NCBI GenBank assembly: GCA_022605955.1
Contig: JAKCOZ010000574.1
Coordinates: 57,963-121,962, forward strand
DNA from: Rallus limicola
Lineage: Eukaryota > Chordata > Aves > Gruiformes > Rallidae
Direction: 5' to 3'
DNA length: 64,000 nucleotides
Positions 1 to 12,077 of this stretch are shown piece by piece. Made by a program: the position numbers and the translations under genes. The notes below the pieces were generated by a model, which searched no databases, was not told the DNA's origin, and saw nothing but the letters and a program-made list of their open reading frames with translations. Position 1 is the stretch's first letter, and the number at the start of each line of letters is the position of its first letter.

Positions 1-989
1 AGACAAGCTATGCCTTTCATGCCTAGCTTCTTTACTTTGGGAGTTATTGCTGGACGTTTAGCATGTTTTGAACTGCAGTCTGCTAGGGCCGAGAAAAGCA
101 CCGTAGGAGGTTCCAGGCATGTTCCCTCTTTCCAGGCAAAGGAAAAGGCTGAGAGCCAAAGTGACAGGGTCTGCTTGTGTGTCCTGTTAGGAGGTTTCAG
201 ACAAGCTATGCCTTTCATGCCTAGCTTCTTTACTTTGGGAGTTATTGCTGGACGTTTAGCATGTTTTGAACTGCAGTCTGCTAGGGCCGAGAAAAGCACC
301 GTAGGAGGTTCCAGGCATGTTCCCTCTTTCCAGGCAAAGGAAAAGGCTGAGAGCCAAAGTGACAGGGTCTGCTTGTGTGTCCTGTTAGGAGGTTTCAGAC
401 AAGCTATGCCTTTCAATCCTAGCTTCTTTACTTTGGGAGTTATTGCTGGACGTTTAGCATGTTTTGAACTGCAGTCTGCTAGGGCCGAGAAAAGCACTGT
501 AGGAGGTAGCAGGTATGTTCCTTCTTTCAGGCAAAGGAAAAGGCTGAGAGCCAAAGTGACAGGGTCTGCTTGTGTGTCCTGTTAGGAGGTTTCAGACAAG
601 CTATGCCTTTCAGTCCTAGCTTCTTTACTTTGGGAGTTATTGCTGGACGTTTAGCATGTTTTGAACTGCAGTCTGCTAGGGCCGAGAAAAGCACCGTAGG
701 AGCTTCCAGGCATGTTCCCTCTTTCCAGGCAAAGGAAAAGGCTGAGAGCCAAAGTGACAGGGTCTGCTTGTGTGTCCTGTTAGGAGGTTTCAGACAAGCT
801 ATGCCTTTCAGTCCTAGCTTCTTTACTTTGGGAGTTATTGCTGGACGTTTAGCATGTTTTGAACTGCAGTCTGCTAGGGCCGAGAAAAGCACCGTAGGAG
901 CTTCCAGGCATGTTCCCTCTTTCCAGGCAAAGGAAAAGGCTGAGAGCCAAAGTGACAGGGTCTGCTTGTGTGTCCTGTTAGGAGGTTTC

Positions 990-2771
990 AGACAAGCTAT
1001 GCCTTTCATGCCTAGCTTCTTTACTTTGGGAGTTATTGCTGGACGTTTAGCATGTTTTGAACTGCAGTCTGCTAGGGCCGAGAAAAGCACTGTAGGAGGT
1101 AGCAGGTATGTTCCTTCTTTCCAGGCAAAGGAAAAGGCTGAGAGCCAAAGTGACAGGGTCTGCTTGTGTGTCCTGTTAGGAGGTTTCAGACAAGCTATGC
1201 CTTTCAGTCCTAGCTTCTTTACTTTGGGAGTTATTGCTGGACGTTTAGCATGTTTTGAACTGCAGTCTGCTAGTGCCGAGAAAAGCACCGTAGGAGGTTC
1301 CAGGCATGTTCCCTCTTTCCAGGCAAAGGAAAAGGCTGAGAGCCAAAGTGACAGGGTCTGCTTGTGTGTCCTGTTAGGAGGTTTCAGACAAGCTATGCCT
1401 TTCATGCCTAGCTTCTTTACTTTGGGAGTTATTGCTGGACGTTTAGCATGTTTTGAACTGCAGTCTGCTAGAGCCGAGAAAAGCACCGTAGGAGGTTCCA
1501 GGCATGCTCCCTCTTTCCAGGCAAAGGAAAAGGCTGAGAGCCAAAGTGACAGGGTCTGCTTGTGTGTCCTGTTATAAGGTTTCAGACAAGCTATGCCTTT
1601 CATGCCTAGCTTCTTTACTTTGGGAGTTATTGCTGGACGTTTAGCATGTTTTGAACTGCAGTCTGCTAGGGCCGAGAAAAGCACTGTAGGAGGTAGCAGG
1701 TATGTTCATTCTTTCCAGGCAAAGGAAAAGGCTGAGAGCCAAAGTGACAGGGTCTGCTTGTGTGTCCTGTTAGGAGGTTTCAGACAAGCTATGCCTTTCA
1801 TGCCTAGCTTCTTTACTTTGGGAGTTATTGCTGGACGTTTAGCATGTTTTGAACTGCAGTCTGCTAGGGCCGAGAAAAGCACCGTAGGAGGTTCCAGGCA
1901 TGTTCCCTCTTTCCAGGCAAAGGAAAAGGCTGAGAGCCAAAGTGACAGGGTCTGCTTGTGTGTCCTGTTAGGAGGTTTCAGACAAGCTATGCCTTTCAGT
2001 CCTAGCTTCTTTACTTTGGGAGTTATTGCTGGACGTTTAGCATGTTTTGAACTGCAGTCTGCTAGGGCCGAGAAAAGCACTGTAGGAGGTAGCAGGTATG
2101 TTCCTTCTTTCCAGGCAAAGGAAAAGGCTGAGAGCCAAAGTGACAGGGTCTGCTTGTGTGTCCTGTTAGGAGGTTTCAGACAAGCTATGCCTTTCAGTCC
2201 TAGCTTCTTTACTTTGGGAGTTATTGCTGGACGTTTAGCATGTTTTGAACTGCAGTCTGCTAGGGCCGAGAAAAGCACCGTAGGAGCTTCCAGGCATGTT
2301 CCCTCTTTCCATGCAAAGGAAAAGGCTGAGAGCCAAAGTGACAGGGTCTGCTTGTGTGTCCTGTTAGGAGGTTTCAGACAAGCTATGCCTTTCAGTCCTA
2401 GCTTCTTTACTTTGGGAGTTATTGCTGGACGTTTAGCAAGTTTTGAACTGCAGTCTGCTAGGGCCGAGAAAAGCACCGTAGGAGGTTCCAGGCATGTTCC
2501 CTCTTTCCAGGCAAAGGAAAAGGCTGAGAGCCAAAGTGACAGGGTCAGCTTGTGTGTCCTGTTAGGAGGTTTCAGACAAGCTATGCCTTTCAGTCCTAGC
2601 TTCTTTACTTTGGGAGTTATTGCTGGACGTTTAGCATGTTTTGAACTGCAGTCTGCTAGGGCCGAGAAAAGCACCGTAGGAGGTTCCAGGCATGTTCCCT
2701 CTTTCCAGGCAAAGGAAAAGGCTGAGAGCCAAAGTGACAGGGTCTGCTTGTGTGTCCTGTTAGGAGGTTTC
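990..2771. repeat. Nine-monomer block, copy 1 (paired with 10296-12077)
   Basis: The order is MY, SG with AGTGCCGAG in place of AGGGCCGAG, MG with GTTATAAGG (a TAA in the open frame at 1575-1577), MY with TTCATTC, MG, SY, then an S monomer with TTCCATGC, SG, SG. The same order and the same rare marks recur exactly 9306 bp (47 x 198) downstream. The copies differ at scattered bases: GCTTCC here against GGTTCC there in the TTCCATGC monomer, and ATGCTCC at 1504 here only. Confidence 0.85.
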
Positions 2772-2969
2772 AGACAAGCTATGCCTTTCATGCCTAGCTT
2801 CTTTACTTTGGGAGTTATTGCTGGACGTTTAGCATGTTTTGAACTGCAGTCTGCTAGGGCCGAGAAAAGCACCGTAGGAGGTTCCAGGCATGTTCCCTCT
2901 TTCCAGGCAAAGGAAAAGGCTGAGAGCCAAAGTGACAGAGTCTGCTTGTGTGTCCTGTTAGGAGGTTTC

Positions 2970-3167
2970 AGACAAGCTATGCCTTTCATGCCTAGCTTCT
3001 TTACTTTGGGAGTTATTGCTGGACGTTTAGCATGTTTTGAACTGCAGTCTGCTAGGGCCGAGAAAAGCACTTTTATAGGTAGCAGGTATGTTCCTTCTTT
3101 CCAGGCAAAGGAAAAGGCTGAGAGCCAAAGTGACAGGGTCTGCTTGTGTGTCCTGTTAGGAGGTTTC
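2970..3167. repeat. Monomer with TTTTAT mutation cluster
   Basis: Relative to the Y haplotype there are four base changes within five positions (monomer 103-107), giving CACTTTTATAGGTAGC. The rest of the Y haplotype (GTAGCAGGTAT, TTCCTTC) is retained. Others lie at 7128, 12078 and 13662. Unlike those three, this copy has the normal TTTGGGAG rather than TTTAGCAG, so it may represent an earlier state. Confidence 0.85.
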
Positions 3168-3761
3168 AGACAAGCTATGCCTTTCATGCCTAGCTTCTTT
3201 ACTTTGGGAGTTATTGCTGGACGTTTAGCATGTTTTGAACTGCAGTCTGCTAGGGCCGAGAAAAGCACCGTAGGAGGTTCCAGGCATGTTCCCTCTTTCC
3301 AGGCAAAGGAAAAGGCTGAGAGCCAAAGTGACAGAGTCTGCTTGTGTGTCCTGTTAGGAGGTTTCAGACAAGCTATGCCTTTCATGCCTAGCTTCTTTAC
3401 TTTGGGAGTTATTGCTGGACGTTTAGCATGTTTTGAACTGCAGTCTGCTAGGGCCGAGAAAAGCACCGTAGGAGGTTCCAGGCATGTTCCCTCTTTCCAG
3501 GCAAAGGAAAAGGCTGAGAGCCAAAGTGACAGGGTCTGCTTGTGTGTCCTGTTAGGAGGTTTCAGACAAGCTATGCCTTTCATGCCTAGCTTCTTTACTT
3601 TGGGAGTTATTGCTGGACGTTTAGCATGTTTTGAACTGCAGTCTGCTAGGGCCGAGAAAAGCACCGTAGGAGCTTCCAGGCATGTTCCCTCTTTCCAGGC
3701 AAAGGAAAAGGCTGAGAGCCAAAGTGACAGGGTCTGCTTGTGTGTCCTGTTAGGAGGTTTC

Positions 3762-4355
3762 AGACAAGCTATGCCTTTCATGCCTAGCTTCTTTACTTTG
3801 GGAGTTATTGCTGGACGTTTAGCATGTTTTGAACTGCAGTCTGCTAGGGCCGAGAAAAGCACCGTTGGAGGTTCCAGTCATGTTCCCTCTTTCCAGGCAA
3901 AGGAAAAGGCTGAGAGCCAAAGTGACAGGGTCTGCTTGTGTGTCCTGTTAGGAGGTTTCAGACAAGCTATGCCTTTCATGCCTAGCTTCTTTACTTTGGG
4001 AGTTATTGCTGGACGTTTAGCATGTTTTGAACTGCAGTCTGCTAGGGCCGAGAAAAGCACTGTAGGAGGTAGCAGGTATGTTCCTTCTTTCCAGGCAAAG
4101 GAAAAGGCTGAGAGCCAAAGTGACAGGGTCTGCTTGTGTGTCCTGTTAGGAGGTTTCAGACAAGCTATGCCTTTCATGCCTAGCTTCTTTACTTTGGGAG
4201 TTATTGCTGGACGTTTAGCATGTTTTGAACTGCAGTCTGCTAGGGCCGAGAAAAGCACCGTAGGAGCTTCCAGGCATGTTCCCTCTTTCCAGGCAAAGGA
4301 AAAGGCTGAGAGCCAAAGTGACAGGGTCTGCTTGTGTGTCCTGTTAGGAGGTTTC
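3762..4355. repeat. Three-monomer block MG-MY-MA, copy 1 (paired with 5940-6533)
   Basis: The first monomer carries two rare changes together, ACCGTTGGAGG and TTCCAGTCATG. The latter makes a stop codon in the otherwise open minus-strand frame. The same pair occurs 2178 bp (11 x 198) downstream, followed by the same MY and MA types. Flanks differ in type on both sides. Confidence 0.8.
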
Positions 4356-5147
4356 AGACAAGCTATGCCTTTCATGCCTAGCTTCTTTACTTTGGGAGTT
4401 ATTGCTGGACGTTTAGCATGTTTTGAACTGCAGTCTGCTAGGGCCGAGAAAAGCACCGTAGGAGCTTCCAGGCATGTTCCCTCTTTCCAGGCAAAGGAAA
4501 AGGCTGAGAGCCAAAGTGACAGGGTCTGCTTGTGTGTCCTGTTAGGAGGTTTCAGACAAGCTATGCCTTTCAATCCTAGCTTCTTTACTTTGGGAGTTAT
4601 TGCTGGACGTTTAGCATGTTTTGAACTGCAGTCTGCTAGGGCCGAGAAAAGCACCGTAGGAGGTTCCAGGCATGTTCCCTCTTTCCAGGCAAAGGAAAAG
4701 GCTGAGAGCCAAAGTGACAGGGTCAGCTTGTGTGTCCTGTTAGGAGGTTTCAGACAAGCTATGCCTTTCAGTCCTAGCTTCTTTACTTTGGGAGGTATTG
4801 CTGGACGTTTAGCATGTTTTGAACTGCAGTCTGCTAGGGCCGAGAAAAGCACCGTAGGAGCTTCCAGGCATGTTCCCTCTTTCCAGGCAAAGGAAAAGGC
4901 TGAGAGCCAAAGTGACAGGGTCTGCTTGTGTGTCCTGTTAGGAGGTTTCAGACAAGCTATGCCTTTCAGTCCTAGCTTCTTTACTTTGGGAGTTATTGCT
5001 GGACGTTTAGCATGTTTTGAACTGCAGTCTGCTAGGGCCGAGAAAAGCACCGTAGGAGGTTCCAGGCATGTTCCCTCTTTCCAGGCAAAGGAAAAGGCTG
5101 AGAGCCAAAGTGACAGAGTCTGCTTGTGTGTCCTGTTAGGAGGTTTC
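4356..5147. repeat. Four-monomer block MA-N-SA-SG, copy 1 (paired with 13860-14651)
   Basis: Order: MA, N type (TTCAATCC) with GTCAGCTTG, SA with the rare GGGAGGTATTG (at 4795), then SG with ACAGAG. The same four units with the same marks occur 9504 bp (48 x 198) downstream. The preceding MA monomer (4158) plus the first two units here also match MA-MA-N at 12672-13265, at a 43-monomer spacing. Confidence 0.8.
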
Positions 5148-5939
5148 AGACAAGCTATGCCTTTCATGCCTAGCTTCTTTACTTTGGGAGTTATTGCTGG
5201 ACGTTTAGCATGTTTTGAACTGCAGTCTGCTAGGGCCGAGAAAAGCACCGTAGGAGGTTCCAGGCATGTTCCCTCTTTCCAGGCAAAGGAAAAGGCTGAG
5301 AGCCAAAGTGACAGGGTCTGCTTGTGTGTCCTGTTAAGAGGTTTCAGACAAGCTATGCCTTTCATGCCTAGCTTCTTTATTTTGGGAGTTATTGCTGGAC
5401 GTTTAGCATGTTTTGAACTGCAGTCTGCTAGGGCCGAGAAAAGCACCGTAGGAGCTTCCAGGCATGTTCCCTCTTTCCAGGCAAAGGAAAAGGCTGAGAG
5501 CCAAAGTGACAGGGTCTGCTTGTGTGTCCTGTTAGGAGGTTTCAGACAAGCTATGCCTTTCATGCCTAGCTTCTTTACTTTGGGAGTTATTGCTGGACGT
5601 TTAGCATGTTTTGAACTGCAGTCTGCTAGGGCCGAGAAAAGCACTGTAGGAGGTAGCAGGTATGTTCCTTCTTTCCAGGCAAAGGAAAAGGCTGAGAGCC
5701 AAAGTGACAGGGTCTGCTTGTGTGTCCTGTTAGGAGGTTTCAGACAAGCTATGCCTTTCAGTCCTAGCTTCTTTACTTTGGGAGTTATTACTGGACGTTT
5801 AGCATGTTTTGAACTGCAGTCTGCTAGGGCCGAGAAAAGCACCGTAGGAGGTTCCAGGCATGTTCCCTCTTTCCAGGCAAAGGAAAAGGCTGAGAGCCAA
5901 AGTGACAGGGTCTGCTTGTGTGTCCTGTTAGGAGGTTTC

Positions 5940-6533
5940 AGACAAGCTATGCCTTTCATGCCTAGCTTCTTTACTTTGGGAGTTATTGCTGGACGTTTAG
6001 CATGTTTTGAACTGCAGTCTGCTAGGGCCGAGAAAAGCACCGTTGGAGGTTCCAGTCATGTTCCCTCTTTCCAGGCAAAGGAAAAGGCTGAGAGCCAAAG
6101 TGACAGGGTCTGCTTGTGTGTCCTGTTAGGAGGTTTCAGACAAGCTATGCCTTTCATGCCTAGCTTCTTTACTTTGGGAGTTATTGCTGGACGTTTAGCA
6201 TGTTTTGAACTGCAGTCTGCTAGGGCCGAGAAAAGCACTGTAGGAGGTAGCAGGTATGTTCCTTCTTTCCAGGCAAAGGAAAAGGCTGAGAGCCAAAGTG
6301 ACAGGGTCTGCTTGTGTGTCCTGTTAGGAGGTTTCAGACAAGCTATGCCTTTCATGCCTAGCTTCTTTACTTTGGGAGTTATTGCTGGACGTTTAGCATG
6401 TTTTGAACTGCAGTCTGCTAGGGCCGAGAAAAGCACCGTAGGAGCTTCCAGGCATGTTCCCTCTTTCCAGGCAAAGGAAAAGGCTGAGAGCCAAAGTGAC
6501 AGGGTCTGCTTGTGTGTCCTGTTAGGAGGTTTC
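5940..6533. repeat. Three-monomer block MG-MY-MA, copy 2 (paired with 3762-4355)
   Basis: Carries the same GTTGG and CAGTCATG changes as the block 11 monomers upstream. Preceded by an SG monomer with ATTACTGG rather than the MA monomer that precedes copy 1, so the block boundary is visible on the left. Confidence 0.8.
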
Positions 6534-7127
6534 AGACAAGCTATGCCTTTCAGTCCTAGCTTCTTTACTTTGGGAGTTATTGCTGGACGTTTAGCATGTT
6601 TTGAACTGCAGTCTGCTAGGGCCGAGAAAAGCACTGTAGGAGGTAGCAGGTATGTTCCTTCTTTCCAGGCAAAGGAAAAGGCTGAGAGCCAAAGTGACAG
6701 GGTCTGCTTGTGTGTCCTGTTAGGAGGTTTCAGACAAGCTATGCCTTTCATGCCTAGCTTCTTTACTTTGGGAGTTATTGCTGGACGTTTAGCATGTTTT
6801 GAACTGCAGTCTGCTAGGGCCGAGAAAAGCACCGTAGGAGCTTCCAGGCATGTTCCCTCTTTCCAGGCAAAGGAAAAGGCTGAGAGCCAAAGTGACAGGG
6901 TCTGCTTGTGTGTCCTGTTAGGAGGTTTCAGACAAGCTATGCCTTTCAGTCCTAGCTTCTTTACTTTGGGAGTTATTGCTGGATGTTTAGCATGTTTTGA
7001 ACTGCAGTCTGCTAGGGCCGAGAAAAGCACCGTAGGAGGTTCCAGGCATGTTCCCTCTTTCCAGGCAAAGGAAAAGGCTGAGAGCCAAAGTGACAGAGTC
7101 TGCTTGTGTGTCCTGTTAGGAGGTTTC

Positions 7128-7325
7128 AGACAAGCTATGCCTTTCATGCCTAGCTTCTTTACTTTAGCAGTTATTGCTGGACGTTTAGCATGTTTTGAAC
7201 TGCAGTCTGCTAGGGCCGAGAAAAGCACTTTTATAGGTAGCAGGTATGTTCCTTCTTTCCAGGCAAAGGAAAAGGCTGAGAGCCAAAGTGACAGGGTCTG
7301 CTTGTGTGTCCTGTTAGGAGGTTTC
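7128..7325. repeat. Monomer with TTTTAT cluster plus TTTAGCAG
   Basis: Carries both the TTTTAT cluster and a second rare change, TTTAGCAG for TTTGGGAG. The pair recurs at 12078 (25 monomers on) and 13662 (a further 8). In all three cases the preceding monomer is SG with ACAGAG, so at least two monomers were copied together. Confidence 0.85.
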
Positions 7326-10295
7326 AGACAAGCTATGCCTTTCAGTCCTAGCTTCTTTACTTTGGGAGTTATTGCTGGACGTTTAGCATGTTTTGAACTG
7401 CAGTCTGCTAGGGCCGAGAAAAGCACCGTAGGAGCTTCCAGGCATGTTCCCTCTTTCCAGGCAAAGGAAAAGGCTGAGAGCCAAAGTGACAGGGTCTGCT
7501 TGTGTGTCCTGTTAGGAGGTTTCAGACAAGCTATGCCTTTCATGCCTAGCTTCTTTACTTTGGGAGTTATTGCTGGACGTTTAGCATGTTTTGAACTGCA
7601 GTCTGCTAGGGCCGAGAAAAGCACCGTAGGAGCTTCCAGGCATGTTCCCTCTTTCCAGGCAAAGGAAAAGGCTGAGAGCCAAAGTGACAGGGTCTGCTTG
7701 TGTGTCCTGTTAGGAGGTTTCAGACAAGCTATGCCTTTCATGCCTAGCTTCTTTACTTTGGGAGTTATTGCTGGACGTTTAGCATGTTTTGAACTGCAGT
7801 CTGCTAGGGCCGAGAAAAGCACCGTAGGAGGTAGCAGGTATGTTCCTTCTTTCCAGGCAAAGGAAAAGGCTGAGAGCCAAAGTGACAGGGTCTGCTTGTG
7901 TGTCCTGTTAGGAGGTTTCAGACAAGCTATGCCTTTCATGCCTAGCTTCTTTACTTTGGGAGTTATTGCTGGACGTTTAGCATGTTTTGAACTGCAGTCT
8001 GCTAGGGCCGAGAAAAGCACCGTAGGAGGTTCCAGGCATGTTCCCTCTTTCCAGGCAAAGGAAAAGGCTGAGAGCCAAAGTGACAGAGTCTGCTTGTGTG
8101 TCCTGTTAGGAGCTTTCAGACAAGCTATGCCTTTCATGCCTAGCTTCTTTACTTTGGGAGTTATTGCTGGACGTTTAGCATGTTTTGAACTGCAGTCTGC
8201 TAGGGCCGAGAAAAGCACCGTAGGAGGTTCCAGGCATGTTCCCTCTTTCCAGGCAAAGGAAAAGGCTGAGAGCCAAAGTGACAGGGTCTGCTTGTGTGTC
8301 CTGTTAGGAGGTTTCAGACAAGCTATGCCTTTCATGCCTAGCTTCTTTACTTTGGGAGTTATTGCTGGACGTTTAGCATGTTTTGAACTGCAGTCTGCTA
8401 GGGCCGAGAAAAGCACCGTAGGAGGTTCCAGGCATGTTCCCTCTTTCCAGGCAAAGGAAAAGGCTGAGAGCCAAAGTGACAGGGTCTGCTTGTGTGTCCT
8501 GTTAGGAGGTTTCAGACAAGCTATGCCTTTCATGCCTAGCTTCTTTACTTTGGGAGTTATTGCTGGACGTTTAGCATGTTTTGAACTGCAGTCTGCTAGG
8601 GCCGAGAAAAGCACCGTAGGAGCTTCCAGGCATGTTCCCTCTTTCCAGGCAAAGGAAAAGGCTGAGAGCCAAAGTGACAGGGTCTGCTTGTGTGTCCTGT
8701 TAGGAGGTTTCAGACAAGCTATGCCTTTCAATCCTAGCTTCTTTACTTTGGGAGTTATTGCTGGACGTTTAGCATGTTTTGAACTGCAGTCTGCTAGGGC
8801 CGAGAAAAGCACCGTAGGAGGTTCCAGGCATGTTCCCTCTTTCCAGGCAAAGGAAAAGGATGAGAGCCAAAGTGACAGGGTCAGCTTGTGTGTCCTGTTA
8901 GGAGGTTTCAGACAAGCTATGCCTTTCATGCCTAGCTTCTTTACTTTGGGAGTTATTGCTGGACGTTTAGCATGTTTTGAACTGCAGTCTGCTAGGGCCG
9001 AGAAAAGCACCGTAGGAGGTTCCAGGCATGTTCCCTCTTTCCAGGCAAAGGAAAAGGCTGAGAGCCAAAGTGACAGAGTCTGCTTGTGTGTCCTGTTAGG
9101 AGGTTTCAGACAAGCTATGCCTTTCATGCCTAGCTTCTTTACTTTGGGAGTTATTGCTGGACGTTTAGCATGTTTTGAACTGCAGTCTGCTAGGGCCGAG
9201 AAAAGCACCGTAGGAGGTTCCAGGCATGTTCCCTCTTTCCAGGCAAAGGAAAAGGCTGAGAGCCAAAGTGACAGGGTCTGCTTGTGTGTCCTGTTAGGAG
9301 GTTTCAGACAAGCTATGCCTTTCATGCCTAGCTTCTTTACTTTGGGAGTTATTGCTGGACGTTTAGCATGTTTTGAACTGCAGTCTGCTAGGGCCGAGAA
9401 AAGCACCGTAGGAGCTTCCAGGCATGTTCCCTCTTTCCAGGCAAAGGAAAAGGCTGAGAGCCAAAGTGACAGGGTCTGCTTGTGTGTCCTGTTAGGAGGT
9501 TTCAGACAAGCTATGCCTTTCAATCCTAGCTTCTTTACTTTGGGAGTTATTGCTGGACGTTTAGCATGTTTTGAACTGCAGTCTGCTAGGGCAGAGAAAA
9601 GCACTGTAGGAGGTAGCAGGTATGTTCCTTCTTTCCAGGCAAAGGAAAAGGCTGAGAGCCAAAGTGACAGGGTCTGCTTGTGTGTCCTGTTAGGAGGTTT
9701 CAGACAAGCTATGCCTTTCAGTCCTAGCTTCTTTACTTTGGGAGTTATTGCTGGACGTTTAGCATGTTTTGAACTGCAGTCTGCTAGGGCCGAGAAAAGC
9801 ACCGTAGGAGCTTCCAGGCATGTTCCCTCTTTCCAGGCAAAGGAAAAGGCTGAGAGCCAAAGTGACAGGGTCTGCTTGTGTGTCCTGTTAGGAGGTTTCA
9901 GACAAGCTATGCCTTTCAGTCCTAGCTTCTTTACTTTGGGAGTTATTGCTGGACGTTTAGCATGTTTTGAACTGCAGTCTGCTAGGGCCGAGAAAAGCAC
10001 CGTAGGAGGTAGCAGGTATGTTCCTTCTTTCCAGGCAAAGGAAAAGGCTGAGAGCCAAAGTGACAGGGTCTGCTTGTGTGTCCTGTTAGGAGGTTTCAGA
10101 CAAGCTATGCCTTTCAGTCCTAGCTTCTTTACTTTGGGAGTTATTGCTGGACGTTTAGCATGTTTTGAACTGCAGTCTGCTAGGGCCGAGAAAAGCACCG
10201 TAGGAGGTTCCAGGCATGTTCCCTCTTTCCAGGCAAAGGAAAAGGCTGAGAGCCAAAGTGACAGGGTCTGCTTGTGTGTCCTGTTAGGAGGTTTC

Positions 10296-12077
10296 AGACA
10301 AGCTATGCCTTTCATGCCTAGCTTCTTTACTTTGGGAGTTATTGCTGGACGTTTAGCATGTTTTGAACTGCAGTCTGCTAGGGCCGAGAAAAGCACTGTA
10401 GGAGGTAGCAGGTATGTTCCTTCTTTCCAGGCAAAGGAAAAGGCTGAGAGCCAAAGTGACAGGGTCTGCTTGTGTGTCCTGTTAGGAGGTTTCAGACAAG
10501 CTATGCCTTTCAGTCCTAGCTTCTTTACTTTGGGAGTTATTGCTGGACGTTTAGCATGTTTTGAACTGCAGTCTGCTAGTGCCGAGAAAAGCACCGTAGG
10601 AGGTTCCAGGCATGTTCCCTCTTTCCAGGCAAAGGAAAAGGCTGAGAGCCAAAGTGACAGGGTCTGCTTGTGTGTCCTGTTAGGAGGTTTCAGACAAGCT
10701 ATGCCTTTCATGCCTAGCTTCTTTACTTTGGGAGTTATTGCTGGACGTTTAGCATGTTTTGAACTGCAGTCTGCTAGAGCCGAGAAAAGCACCGTAGGAG
10801 GTTCCAGGCATGTTCCCTCTTTCCAGGCAAAGGAAAAGGCTGAGAGCCAAAGTGACAGGGTCTGCTTGTGTGTCCTGTTATAAGGTTTCAGACAAGCTAT
10901 GCCTTTCATGCCTAGCTTCTTTACTTTGGGAGTTATTGCTGGACGTTTAGCATGTTTTGAACTGCAGTCTGCTAGGGCCGAGAAAAGCACTGTAGGAGGT
11001 AGCAGGTATGTTCATTCTTTCCAGGCAAAGGAAAAGGCTGAGAGCCAAAGTGACAGGGTCTGCTTGTGTGTCCTGTTAGGAGGTTTCAGACAAGCTATGC
11101 CTTTCATGCCTAGCTTCTTTACTTTGGGAGTTATTGCTGGACGTTTAGCATGTTTTGAACTGCAGTCTGCTAGGGCCGAGAAAAGCACCGTAGGAGGTTC
11201 CAGGCATGTTCCCTCTTTCCAGGCAAAGGAAAAGGCTGAGAGCCAAAGTGACAGGGTCTGCTTGTGTGTCCTGTTAGGAGGTTTCAGACAAGCTATGCCT
11301 TTCAGTCCTAGCTTCTTTACTTTGGGAGTTATTGCTGGACGTTTAGCATGTTTTGAACTGCAGTCTGCTAGGGCCGAGAAAAGCACTGTAGGAGGTAGCA
11401 GGTATGTTCCTTCTTTCCAGGCAAAGGAAAAGGCTGAGAGCCAAAGTGACAGGGTCTGCTTGTGTGTCCTGTTAGGAGGTTTCAGACAAGCTATGCCTTT
11501 CAGTCCTAGCTTCTTTACTTTGGGAGTTATTGCTGGACGTTTAGCATGTTTTGAACTGCAGTCTGCTAGGGCCGAGAAAAGCACCGTAGGAGGTTCCAGG
11601 CATGTTCCCTCTTTCCATGCAAAGGAAAAGGCTGAGAGCCAAAGTGACAGGGTCTGCTTGTGTGTCCTGTTAGGAGGTTTCAGACAAGCTATGCCTTTCA
11701 GTCCTAGCTTCTTTACTTTGGGAGTTATTGCTGGACGTTTAGCATGTTTTGAACTGCAGTCTGCTAGGGCCGAGAAAAGCACCGTAGGAGGTTCCAGGCA
11801 TGTTCCCTCTTTCCAGGCAAAGGAAAAGGCTGAGAGCCAAAGTGACAGGGTCTGCTTGTGTGTCCTGTTAGGAGGTTTCAGACAAGCTATGCCTTTCAGT
11901 CCTAGCTTCTTTACTTTGGGAGTTATTGCTGGACGTTTAGCATGTTTTGAACTGCAGTCTGCTAGGGCCGAGAAAAGCACCGTAGGAGGTTCCAGGCATG
12001 TTCCCTCTTTCCAGGCAAAGGAAAAGGCTGAGAGCCAAAGTGACAGAGTCTGCTTGTGTGTCCTGTTAGGAGGTTTC
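10296..12077. repeat. Nine-monomer block, copy 2 (paired with 990-2771)
   Basis: The rare GTTATAAGG mark recurs with its TAA at 10881-10883, and the TTCATTC mark follows in the next monomer. After nine monomers the two copies go out of register: copy 1 has an extra MG monomer before its TTTTAT monomer (2970), while copy 2 goes directly to a TTTTAT monomer at 12078. This is the pattern of a block duplication followed by unequal loss. Confidence 0.85.
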
